This document shows, piece by piece, positions 33,756-44,900 of a DNA stretch of 64,000 bases; positions within the stretch are counted from its first letter, which is position 1; every line of letters starts with the position of its first letter. The stretch is from Branchiostoma floridae. Lineage: Eukaryota; Chordata; Leptocardii; Amphioxiformes; Branchiostomatidae. The notes beneath the pieces were generated by a model, which was given only the letters and a program-made list of their open reading frames with translations, did not search any database and was not told where the DNA came from. Location of the stretch: NCBI RefSeq assembly GCF_000003815.2, contig NC_049987.1, positions 1,326,065-1,390,064 on the forward strand. Reading direction: 5' to 3'. The translations under genes and the position numbers were made by a program.

Positions 33756-34392
33756 TTAATCTACTGTCCTGGAATGATAAGCTTTACACAATTGATTTTG
33801 AGTTGGGTGGTGCGCGCGTGGTCTTGGGGTCATTTGTGGTGTCTGACATTGTCGTGCTTGTACGGCGCTGGGGAGGACGGGCGTCTGTTGGCGGTGCACC
33901 TGGTCGTAATTGGGCGGAGGAGATCTCGTGTTGACGACTCCTTTCTTCTTGGGATGTGCGAGACCCTTTGATTGGGGGTCTTCCTCCATTCCGGCCTGCA
34001 GTGTGTTGCATATGTCCGTTAACACGGGGGCTCGGAATGATGGTGATTTTACTAGCCACACACCGATGCCGTCGACCTCGGCATTCTCCTCGTCTGACAT
34101 GAAGTCAACCGTCACCCCCATCCACAACGTCTTCTCCTCCTCTGTCCTGATGACACCTGCTCTTGCGCCCAGCAACTGGGGTAAACGAGCAAAATAAATA
34201 GCCTTTGTTGATCAACTGCAAGGCCGCTTGCAGCTCTGGAGGCCCGTATACGTAAGACTTCGAGTTTCCTTCGGGGTCGGAGGAATACGCAAAGCTGACC
34301 AAGTTGTTCAGGTGGGCCTTTCTGGTTGATGTTAGCATAGTGCCTGCATAGTTCTTGTACCATCTCCAGAAATTGCTCTTTGATGCAGCCAT
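33756..34392 (-). pseudogene. Second relic of the MSDEE/WR module with upstream exon
   Basis: The minus frame 34392-34190 (SNFWRWYKNYAGTMLTSTRK, then LVSFAYSSDPEGNSKSYVYG) is followed, after a possible acceptor TTTACCCCAG, by a frame from about 34175. That frame carries IRTEEEKTLWMGVTVDFMSD, then EENAEVDGIGVWLVKSP and KGLAHPKKKGVVNTRSPPP. The FMSDEE and W-L-V-K-x-P-x-[FW]-R pattern matches the 348-aa gene and the 31.0-kb relic. It may be a recently decayed paralogue. No start or terminal exon could be fixed. Confidence 0.5.
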
Positions 34393-35127
34393 ACTATGAA
34401 AGTTGTTACCTGCGACACGGAAGATAAAGATGAGACAAATTGTGATATAATAGTTTTACTGCAGAAAAAGACTTTAGTCTGATCCACTAACATTATTGTT
34501 CGAAAAAATGTCCACAGATTCACTCTTTGACAGAAAGCTTTTCCGATGTATGCGAGATTAGTGGGTATAACGTAAAGTAGCATGCATGTTTTAGTTTCTA
34601 AAATCAATATCTATTGAAAAGACTTAGAGCACTCTCATAAAGCTTACGACTCCTTTAAGCGCAAAATGTTAGGATTCTTGATTTTTAGGTTAGACATTGC
34701 AAGGCCTTGAAGCTAAGGACAAGACAACATTACGACACGAACGATGCACAAGTAACTTAGTACCTCTACACAAAATAAAAAGAAATACTATAAAAAGACT
34801 TCTTACAGTTTGATCTTGTTGTCCTTATTATCTTGTCAGTACTATGCAAAAATAAGATAAAAACCAAATCCATTCCAGACGACCATACATTAAGGTGAAT
34901 AACAGATATTTATCGAATTATTCTGAAATGTGACAGGCATTTTACACAGACTCACAGGTAGCATTGCTGATAATGGAGTCTACAAACAGGGACAGACACA
35001 CAAGAATGGTAAATTGTAACGCTACACATCATTGGCAAAATCAAGAACTAAAAACATATCAACAACTATCACAAGATTTGATATGCAATATAAATTTCAT
35101 TTGCATTTAGTATACCTTCGTTTTACA

Positions 35128-35236
35128 GTCGTTTTGCCCAGTCCTGCATGACGCCTACAACGGAGTCCACCATGTGCATGAATGGCTTCGCGGATCTGAG
35201 GCGGTCCTCTCTGGAGAAACTGACACAAGGGTTAGC
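35128..35236 (-). CDS. Candidate terminal exon of an unassigned gene
   Basis: After TTCTGCAG the minus frame reads ANPCVSFSREDRLRSAKPFM and then HMVDSVVGVMQDWAKRL before TAA. The composition is coding-like. The phase does not match the nearest upstream candidate exon (35681-35935), so the gene structure is unresolved. Confidence 0.35.
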
Positions 35237-35680
35237 CTGCAGAATTTAAAAAAAAATGGTTGGCACTATAGCTACTAAAAATGTTATGCGAATGTTAATC
35301 GAACAACAGGACCAGTAAGCACACACAGGTCATACGCATGCCGTTGACACGGGGACAGTGAGACGGGACACTCTCCGAGCCACTCCAACTAACATCGGTT
35401 TTGAATAAAGAACAGCATCCTGTACAACTCAAAGTCAAGACCTGCTTTATTTATATTCCAGCCTCCCTTACAGTACGTAACGACACAACACATTTCTGTT
35501 CTTCCGCAATTTGCCCAGAGTCATATGCTTTAAGGGATGCGATTACCTACAATGCTAAGAGTTCCGAGAATTCACGAAAATTTCACGAACATGCCTTGCA
35601 CGAAGATTTGCTGTCGTGGTTCAACCCTAAAAACTTGTTTCTTGACATGATTATATATTAGAAACTAATTTTATTTACCT

Positions 35681-35935
35681 AATGACTCTATGACTATGAT
35701 ATTGATGTAGAAAAGATTTCGCCCTACTCTTTCTTCCACTCGGCAATTGCCTTTTTCCTATCATCGGTTCTTCTTCATCTTCTTCTAATTCGATTTGACG
35801 GTCAGGTGTTTCTTCCGGACCAACAGACGAGTGTTTCTCCATGTCCAATATGAAATCCAATACCTCATCCTCTTCATATGGACGATAATTTTCTGACTGC
35901 TCCAAAAGAAGTGTGATCATTGCTTCCATTGTGCA
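35681..35935 (-). CDS. Candidate acidic exon
   Basis: The minus frame follows TTTCTATAG and runs through MEAMITLLLEQSENYRPYEE, DEVLDFILDMEKHSSVG and an acidic ELEEDEEEP stretch, ending in a basic segment. It closes at ATTAG/GTAAAT, a reasonable splice donor. No domain is recognised. It could belong to the same degenerate locus as 36190-36610. Confidence 0.4.
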
Positions 35936-35989
35936 CTATAGAAATACAAAACAAAACGCATATGCTTGCGTTTAGTAGAAAACTGAAAC

Positions 35990-36610
35990 AGCTCTGTTTC
36001 TACGCAGGCAAAACGTGGAAACATAAAAGTTGGCATGAGCACACTCAACACACACACCTACCTGGGGGTCGCCGTCTTGAATCAATGGAAATTTTTCTGT
36101 TTTTGCAAAGAAACACGCATCCCAAATACTTTACCGACTTGTGATATTCTAGACCATGTTCTTAGTTTAAATCATTGTTGGAAATGACGGTCTTTGTTAA
36201 CATAACAGTACACCCATACGCTCGTGTCTTGTCGACAGCAGCCCGGGCAGATCCCGGTGCTCTCCCAGCCTTGAATGATGGCGGCTCGGTTGTTCGCTAT
36301 GCCGCCCATGTCCCCCATGTTGCAATTGACATGGTCATGTTTAGCTTCTTTAGGAACATGTCGATCTTGATTCCTGCCAGGTCCCGGACTTCCCGGATCA
36401 TGTACGTTAACGTTAACGCTATGTTCTGTTACCTCAATGTGTAACAAAGTTGATAGTAATGGTGCTGACTGCCACAAGATCCTGCCCCAGATTTGAGAGC
36501 TTGCAACCAACTCGGATGCCATCCTTCGTCTTCTCCACCACCACAGTCATCTGCGCCTTTTCTTGTATCTGCAGCAAATTGGCCTTTGCATGCTGGAAAC
36601 AGCTACGGAT
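35990..36610 (-). pseudogene. Coding-like relic with a second copy at 56.4-56.9 kb
   Basis: Minus translation near 36600-36430 reads QHAKANLLQIQEKAQMTVVV and EKTKDGIRVGCKLSNLGQDL, strongly coding-like. Near 36390-36220, split over two frames, DLAGIKIDMFLKKLNMTM and GIANNRAAI match DLSGMKTDMSLSKLKP and SIADNRDAI near 56.8 kb. The non-coding part also matches: GCAGGCAAAACDTGGAAA and CACACACCTAYC with the sequence up to GTCGACAGC appear in both places in the same order. Function unknown. Confidence 0.5.
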
Positions 36611-36723
36611 CTAGAGTGAAGACCAGTGAAGCGGCAAATTATAGAGATATAGGGTGGTCAGGGTCTGGTAGTCTTCCAGCCACACCAACAGGCAAAAAAT
36701 TGTCACGCTGTTGGCCTCGTGAC

Positions 36724-37545
36724 TAGGGCTGGGTACCGGTACAGAAAATTCAGGTCCAGGTCCGGTTCAGGTCCAGAGGATTAGGTCCAGGTCCGGACCT
36801 GAACCTGGACCTGATTACAGTAGAACAGCAGTACTATGTCATGCATATGAAATTTTGGAGAGATAGATTCAATCACAGGTCTCTATGAGTGTTTAGCTGT
36901 AGATGGGAATGATAGCTATCTATACTCAAACAACTAATTTGCAGGAAGGAAACGGATATGTTTTAAATACTGGTTCTTTTGCCTGAATCAAAATGATCCC
37001 GTTTGTTTTGCTGCGCGGCGATCGCCAGGTGTTGTTGTCATTGTATGGTGGATTTCGGTTACTCAAGGTCAAGGAAATAAGCTGAGTATGGGCACAACGG
37101 ACAACAAATATATAGGTAACTTGATTTGCGGTTTACTTGGTTGTCATTTTTGTTCCCAACTTAGGCAAGTGTAAATTTACGCCAGTGCAAGTATATACAT
37201 GTGTCGCATCACTAGCCACTTACTAGAGTTGTAGGCTAGCCACTGTTGACACTTACCCAAAACTAAGTACCTTAACTGACATCTCCGTCTATTGATACAC
37301 CCTTTAACCATTTTAACTTCGAGATATTATTTACAGCTGCATGTAGCAGCTCTGTTTGGTCGTAATATATTATTAGTCTTGGTCTTGGACCGAAGATCGC
37401 CAGTAGCGATAGTCTGTTACTGACGTGAATTTTGGAATCGGTCCAACATCCGGTCCACGGATTTTTTTCAGGTCCGGTTTTTTCGGACCGGTCCAAGAAG
37501 AAAAACCGGTTTTGTACCGGTACACTGTACCGATACCCAGCCCTA
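36724..37545. mobile_element. hAT-type non-autonomous element, copy 1 (822 bp)
   Basis: The ends read TAGGGCTGGGTACCGGTACA and, inverted, CGATACCCAGCCCTA. CTCGTGAC flanks both sides (36716-36723 and 37546-37553), a perfect 8-bp duplication diagnostic of hAT-like insertion. Subterminal regions hold palindromic AGGTCCAGGTCCGGACCTGR blocks. No transposase frame is present. Three relatives lie at 49075, 50229 and about 54920; this copy is in the opposite orientation and longer. Confidence 0.9.
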
Positions 37546-37554
37546 CTCGTGACC

Positions 37555-38780
37555 CAGACTCATGTGCACAGCAGGTAGGCAGCGCCTTACTCGCCTTGTC
37601 GTGGATCAGCGTTCTCTATTGTGCTCTGGGTGATGTTCAGCATGTCATGAAATTGCAAAACAATATTCTACAGTTGGTGGTACATACAAGAAATTTTACA
37701 TTTTCTTTTAGCTTCAGACTATTTGTTTTGTCATTTCTCAAAAGAATATCAACGTGTGTTGATCCAATGCAATGCCAATGAGTAGACTTAATTTGTATAG
37801 CCCACTTGGATCTGGTGTATGCGTGACATCCTGCAAGCCGAGCTGTAGAACCTGAACAGTTCCACAAGGTTTGGCTTGAATTTGCGACGGAAGAAGGGAA
37901 CGACTTCCCCAGCGTGGCCAGCTGCTAGTGGCAACCTATTCACAATGCAATGGAGGACAGGCAGCAGCTTATTGAGGGAATTCAGAAATGCTACCACTCC
38001 TCCAATCTTTCCTAGAAGACTTTGAAAATAAGTTGTGATGAATACATTTTATGTACCACAAGAAATTAAATGACACCTTTAGTATATCTGGTTTGTTTGT
38101 ATTTATCTGTCTCGGAAGACAATGGCAGGCAGAGTAGGGTTAGGCGTGGCAGTGGCAGACCATGTTTAGGGACAAATTTGAGTTTATTGAATATAGATCC
38201 TATAAGTTGTACAAAAACTGCAATCTTACCTCACACTGGTGTAAACCAGTACCTGTAGGAGTGGAGGGTGGATCTTCTGATGGCGAATCATGGAAAACAA
38301 CATCTTCTCCCTCTATCTGACAAGGATCCCATATCTTCGTTGAAAGTTGTCACTTATTGTCTCACACTATGTCTGTACGTCTCTTTGGCACTTCGTCGTC
38401 AAGGCCAAAGGAACTTTGGTTCTCTGGTGTTGGAAGAGCTAGGCTGCTTGTGATAGTTTATCTTGGTGACTGCCAATTACTCTACCATGGGAAAACTGAT
38501 GGCTGCAACTCTGTATGTTATTGTCGTGTAGTCTCTTTTAGAGTGGAGAAATTGGCCCAATAACTTTAACTCGGTCATAGTTTGGTGGATGAAGGGAAAG
38601 CATCTCTCAAGATCAAATAATGCAAGATTTCTACATAATGTTGCTAATACACGCTTGTATATATTACATAGCACAGTCTCAGTATTTCTGCTAGACTGTG
38701 TAGTAGCTGCTTAACCTAGCTCCTTGTTTGCTCTATTCTGACGCTCCAACTCCAGTATGACAACACTGCATGAAATATCG
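37555..38780. other. Degenerate, possible exon at 37800-37995
   Basis: The minus frame 37995-37800 reads LNSLNKLLPVLHCIVNRLPL and FFRRKFKPNLVELFRFYSS, which looks coding but has no known motif. It may belong to the degenerate minus-strand locus around 36 kb into which the hAT-type element inserted. Nothing else was recognised. Confidence 0.3.
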
Positions 38781-38905
38781 GATTTACCAAACTTACCATT
38801 GGTGTGTAAATACCCGGTAAATGTGATCTACAATATTTACCCACATTTAGCACATATTTACCCGGTAAATTTGGATAAATACGGGTAAATGCTGGTAAAG
38901 CACCC
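38780..38905. repeat. GGTAAAT-rich sequence
   Basis: Multiple copies of CCCGGTAAAT and its complement ATTTACC occur at irregular spacing immediately before the 52-bp array. The same motif dominates 55850-56400. Confidence 0.7.
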
Positions 38906-40595
38906 TGGTATAAGGCCTTAAACAGGGGTACATGTATTACATTGTCAGGATGGACCCTGAAATAAGGCATTATACAGGGGTACATGTATTACATTGTCAG
39001 GATGGACCCTGAAATAAGGCCTTATACAGGGGTACATGTATTACATTGTCAGGATGGACCCTGATATAAGGCGTTATACAGGGGTACATGTATTACATTG
39101 TCAGGATGGACCCTGATATAAGGCGTTATACAGGGGTACATGTATTACATTGTCAGGATGGACCCTGATATAAGGCCTTATACAGGGGTACATGTATTAC
39201 ATTGTCAGGATGGACCCTGATATAAGGCGTTATACAGGGGTACATGTATTACATTGTCAGGATGGACCCTGATATAAGGCCTTATACAGGGGTACATGTA
39301 TTACATTGTCAGGATGGACCCTGATATAAGGCGTTATACAGGGGTACATGTATTACATTGTCAGGATGGACCCTGATATAAGGCGTTATACAGGGGTACA
39401 TGTATTACATTGTCAGGATGGACCCTGATATAAGGCGTTATACAGGGGTACATGTATTACATTGTCAGGATGGACCCTGATATAAGGCGTTATACAGGAG
39501 TACATGTATTACATTGTCAGGATGGACCCTGATATAAGGCCTTATACAGGGGTACATGTATTACATTGTCAGGATGGACCCTGATATAAGGCCTTATACA
39601 GGGGTACATGTATTACATTGTCAGGATGGACCCTGATATAAGGCCTTATACAGGGGTACATGTATTACATTGTCAGGATGGACCCTGATATAAGGCGTTA
39701 TACAGGGGTACATGTATTACATTGTCAGGATGGACCCTGATATAAGGCATTATACAGGGGTACATGTATTACATTGCCAGGATGGACCCTGATATAAGGC
39801 GTTATACAGGGGTACATGTATTACATTGTCAGGATGGACCCTGATATAAGGCGTTATACAGGGGTACATGTATTACATTGTCAGGATGGACCCTGATATA
39901 AGGCGTTATACAGGGGTACATGTATTACATTGTCAGGATGGACCCTGATATAAGGCGTTATACAGGGGTACATGTATTACATTGTCAGGATGGACCCTGA
40001 TATAAGGCGTTATACAGGGGTACATGTATTACATTGTCAGGATGGACCCTGATATAAGGCGTTATACAGGGGTACATGTATTACATTGTCAGGATGGACC
40101 CTGATATAAGGCGTTATACAGGGGTACATGTATTACATTGTCAGGATGGACCCTGATATAAGGCGTTATACAGGGGTACATGTATTACATTGTCAGGATG
40201 GACCCTGATATAAGGCGTTATACAGGGGTACATGTATTACATTGTCAGGATGGACCCTGAAATAAGGCCTAATACAGGGGTACATGTATTACATTGTCAG
40301 GATGGACCCTGATATAAGGCGTTATACAGGGGTACATGTATTACATTGTCAGGATGGACCCTGATATAAGGCGTTATACAGGGGTACATGTATTACATTG
40401 TCAGGATGGACCCTGATATAAGGCGTTATACAAGGGTACATGTATTACATTGTCAGGATGGACCCTGATATAAGGCCTTATACAGGGGTACATGTATTAC
40501 ATTGTCAGGATGGACCCTGATATAAGGCGTTATACAGGGGTACATGTATTACATTGTCATGATGGACCCTGGTATAAAGCCTTAAACAGGGAACA
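38905..40595. repeat. 52-bp minisatellite, 32 units
   Basis: The anchor TACATGTATTACATTG recurs every 52 bp from 38929 to 40541, giving exactly 32 units with no net insertion or deletion. The unit holds two palindromes: TACATGTA and the imperfect CCTGATATAAGG/CCTTATACAGG. One central base varies (GGC followed by G, C or A). The first and last units share variants not seen inside (GGTATAA, TTAAACA). 52 is not a multiple of three and the array is not coding. Confidence 0.97.
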
Positions 40596-40599
40596 CTAA

Positions 40600-41360
40600 T
40601 TTTATTAACAAGGATTCACCCTAAGACCGTGAGAGGGGCTGCATGTTTAAATCCTAAAGCAGGGGCACACCCTTGTTAAAGATCTCTTCATTAATTCATT
40701 CAAATTATCCAACTAGCATTTTATCCAACTATGACCTTTCCCTCAAAAAGGTATCTGCTGTCTCATGTTAATAAATGGCTTGATGTGTTGTCCTTAGCCA
40801 TGCTGAGGATGAAATAATAGAGATATTTTGAAAGTAGGTGTGATTAATCTTTTAATCAAAGAAAACACATGAACTTACAATGGTCAAGTTTTTGATGTGC
40901 ATACAAAGAAATAGGTGACATATTTACATTGTTAACTCAAACACTGTACAAAAAACACTTTACAAATCAACACTGCAAATATAAACACAATATAAACAAT
41001 GTATGAGTTGCTTATAATACTGTCGACTAAAACATCAATATGCTTAACTCATGAAAAAGGTACATAAAATTTCTCAAATGCCATAACATCGATACAATAT
41101 ATCAGAATGTATAAAATTTAACAGCTTTCAATCAGACATTAACAAAAGTTGACAAGGAAGTATAATGAGGCATGTAACACTTGCAAAGAAAGTAGAGGGT
41201 CGTCATCACTTCAAGCATCTAAGCATCTCTTTGGTAAAGGTAGAAAAGCAACATTGCAAAGGTATGTCCTATAACAAAATCACATGACCTTATATGCCAT
41301 ACTTATAACTATTCATAGAGTTAAATATTACAATGCAAACCTTATGCATTAACATATATT
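40600..41360. other. AT-rich non-coding stretch
   Basis: No gene, repeat boundary or RNA gene recognised. It lies downstream of the kinase gene's likely 3' end. Confidence 0.45.
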
Positions 41361-41580
41361 TAACGCTAGTTCACTTTTATCTGTGGGGTAACCTATATCC
41401 GTTGTTTTTAAAAGCAGGTTGTTTATAATGGATATCAGGTCGATGGACGATGGTTTCAAGTTGCAATATTTTCAAAATATAATTTTCAGTTTGAAAACAC
41501 CCGTCCGTTAACTTGATATCCCCAAACACCCTGCTTTTATAAACAACGGTTACCCCACGGATAAAGGTGAACTAGCGTTA
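41361..41580. mobile_element. TAACGCTAG inverted-repeat element, copy 1
   Basis: TAACGCTAGTTCACTTTTAT at the left is mirrored by ATAAAGGTGAACTAGCGTTA at the right. The complementarity extends inward through GGGGTAACC and the CAGG blocks, so most of the 220 bp can fold. A related 218-bp copy lies at 45130-45347. Non-autonomous, with no coding capacity. Probable TA target. Confidence 0.85.
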
Positions 41581-41717
41581 CTAACTTGGTATCAACCAGC
41601 TGTTACATTTACACCTTCTCTACACCAAGCCATGATGCAATAGACAAGTTGACATGATAAAACCCACATTATTTCGGAATAGAATTATCCCAACAATAAA
41701 CAAATACATTACATAAA

Positions 41718-41723
41718 TTTATT
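41718..41723 (-). terminator. Candidate poly(A) signal of the kinase gene
   Basis: AATAAA on the minus strand about 260 bp beyond the kinase stop codon. It is the nearest canonical signal noticed downstream, but use is not demonstrated. Confidence 0.4.
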
Positions 41724-41980
41724 TACATGCTGAACATTGCATACACAATAGATTTTCAGTCTCGGGTATAATGTGCACTGGCAGGAATTTCCTTTAGAAT
41801 GTGTCTACCAAGCCATCAACTTTTCTCTCACTTTCTGTTTTAAGCTAAAGTAAACATTATTTTGTATTCTGGAAAATAATTGACTACCTCTGCAGCTCAA
41901 AGAGCTTAAGGCTTTGCACAAAGGTTGGGAAATAGAACCTTAGCAGTTATGGTATGACTGCAACAAAACAGAACATGACT

Positions 41981-44900
41981 TCATTTCTTTGTTTTTAAAA
42001 CATACTGCAAGGTTTTTCTCACGACTGGTAAACACGGTCTATCTGTCTTCTCCTTCTTGCATTCTTTGGCAATACGAACAAAAATATCTAATTCTACAGA
42101 CTTGCACTTTCTGGAAATCCTGTCAACTATATATCCTACTGAAAACATGTCACTTGCAATGCTTACTGCATGTTCAGCGCTGCACACTTCGGGTGCAATC
42201 CAGGGATATTTGGAATGTGATATTGGCTTGGCCTTAGTTGTTGCTTCTGATATCAGACACGCTTGTCCAAAATCTATGATTTTGATGTTCCTTTTTGAGA
42301 CAACAATGACATTATTTGGCTTCAAGTCATTGTGTATGATACCCATCATGTGCACCTTGAACAAAGCAGATAGTAGGTTAATGATGATTGTGTACCAGCT
42401 CCACTTGTCATACTGGTCTGGGTGACAGTTTATAATGTACTCAATTGTAGTGCTTTTTCCGTCTTGGCCTTCGAATCGGGTTAATAGATGGTATGGAGGA
42501 GGGTCGAGTATTACACCAACTAGCTTTTGTACACCGTCAACATTTATCAATGCCCTCAGCATATTGAATTCTGTCAGGATATGACGCTTTGTCTCCTCAA
42601 CATCATATTTCCCATTCCTTTCAAATGATTTGTCTGCAACTAGTCCGTCAACAGGAAAATTAACTCTGCACACCTTGCCATATGCTCCACGCCCAATAGA
42701 CTCTGCCGAAGAAAAAGCTTTAACCAGGGTATCATGGTCATATTTGTACTGAGGAGGAATATCTGCAAGTTTGGTAACAAAGGATGAAGCAGTGCGATTT
42801 GACAGCGCTTCATACAGTATACTCTTCTCTTCATTTAAGGCCACTACTTGGCATAACAAATCCTCATTCCCGTCTTTCAGATCCTGTCCTTTTGACTCCA
42901 ATTCTCCAACTCTACTTCTTAACTCCTCAACAGTCTTGTTCTGCTGTTGCAGTTTAACTCTCAAAACTTTTCTTTCTTCTTCCACTTCATCTAGCTCCCT
43001 TTGAATGGCTTGATCAGCAGCTTTGCTTCCTATTTCAGAGTTTGATGGTAACGTTACATTTCCTTTGTTTGATTTGTTGAGCTCAATATTGCTCTCTTGA
43101 GTGTTTTGCATTTCATTGTCTCTCTCAACTCTTTCTGGTTGTACGATCTGTACTTTTAGTTCTATCCCATAGTAGTAGTAATCTCTCTTCTCCCTACAGC
43201 TACTACGGCCACTACGGTTAAAGCGCACGTTGCCATTGTACATTCCTTTTAAAATCCTTCCAAGATGTCTGTTGGACAATTCATGTCCAAGATCAACTTC
43301 TTCTTTGATCTTCTCCCTGAGCTTCTCTGCCCTTATCTTGGATCCCTTTTGTTCTTGCACATTGACATTCAACCTGCAGAAATATGATAACAAAAAACGT
43401 CTATTTATACTCTGTGGCTGATTTGCCTATATCACTCTTTTAAAGTCTTAGTCAAGTATTTCAACCCTACGAATGATTTACTCGAGACAAGGGCCGATGT
43501 CAAGGTTTGACAAAATAAGACAATGAAATGTATAAGAAAATGAATGGCTTTGTCAAGGAGGGAACAAATTCTCTTGATTGAACCATGCTTTTAACTTTTT
43601 AAAATCCAAAAGACATTGTAGGCAGGTTCACCTTACCAACAAAATGGACCTCAAACGAATCTATATGTTTCAAGGATCTAAGTGACACCCTTGATACACT
43701 GTCTATCTGGTTATTACTGATAAAAAGGTATAGAGAACATTCCCATGCAGACCCCCCAAAATGACAATCCAATATGACAGCAAGAAATCATTTCTATGTT
43801 GAGTGTAACAATTTGCAAAAAAATAACCTGATATAATTGTTGTATAATTATTCTATCATTGCATAATGTGTCCAGGGCAACACACATTGACAACATGCAT
43901 GCTATAGCAGGTTAAGATATAGTGATCAGTGATAAACAGATTAAGCATTAGTTTGGGGAAATGGACTTTAGTAAATGACATACGAGTTGCAATATTTAGA
44001 TTAGCAAACTGTGTGCTATAAGTTGCATAATGTTGAATGCCATTTACATTAAAAGATACTAGTAGCTTGTTCATTGATATGGCTTATTTTCAACTGTGTT
44101 CGCCAAGGGAAAATACTGCATGTTCATTTCAACACTTTAAGAATGTTTCTTGTTTCTTTTTTTTTTTTTTTGCAATATGAACTGGGCTTTTGATAAGAAG
44201 TGATATCCACAGAGTCAACATACTATAAATAACTAGGCTGATGTTTGACATGAAGACATGACATGAAGTCCCAATTTGTTCCATTATCCAAGAATGCTTG
44301 TTTAAGAGAATGGCGAAAAAAATCTTGCCCACTGGTGTATTGTAAGAAGAAGTCAACTTACAACAAGCTATGTAATTTACATAACATGACCTGTGCAAAA
44401 TTGCTTTGTTATTATGATTAGTAATGAAGAATACATAGTGGTTATTGGTAACAAAAAAAGGAAAAATATAGTCAAAATTACTGACCAACTTTGCACCTTT
44501 ACTCCCATTCTGGAATTCAGACTGTTTCTCCTGAGGACAGGTGATTCAAAAAAACTTCTTTTAGATCATTACATTAGACACAATACAAATGAAAAAACAA
44601 TATGCTGAAAACAGTCACATTTGCAAAGATGTTCCCCTTCCCAATTCACTCTTCATTTGAAACTTCAAACTGGATTGTACTTACTTTGAAGACTTTTCTT
44701 CCTTGTCTGGAGCCCCTCCACACAGACCTAACATCACTTCAATATTGTTTGGCACTTGATTCATCAGTTGGTCTTTCTTCAACTGTCAAAACAAAGTGAA
44801 ATTTATGTAATCATTTCTTTAAAGCAGACATCTAACACAGACCATCAGATATTTTGGCAACATCAACTCTCAGAACTCCACTGGTTGCCCTAATACTGCC

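Noticed and set aside
38905-40595. CRISPR-like regular array
   Set aside because: The whole 52-bp unit is repeated; there are no variable spacers, and the context is eukaryotic. It is a minisatellite.
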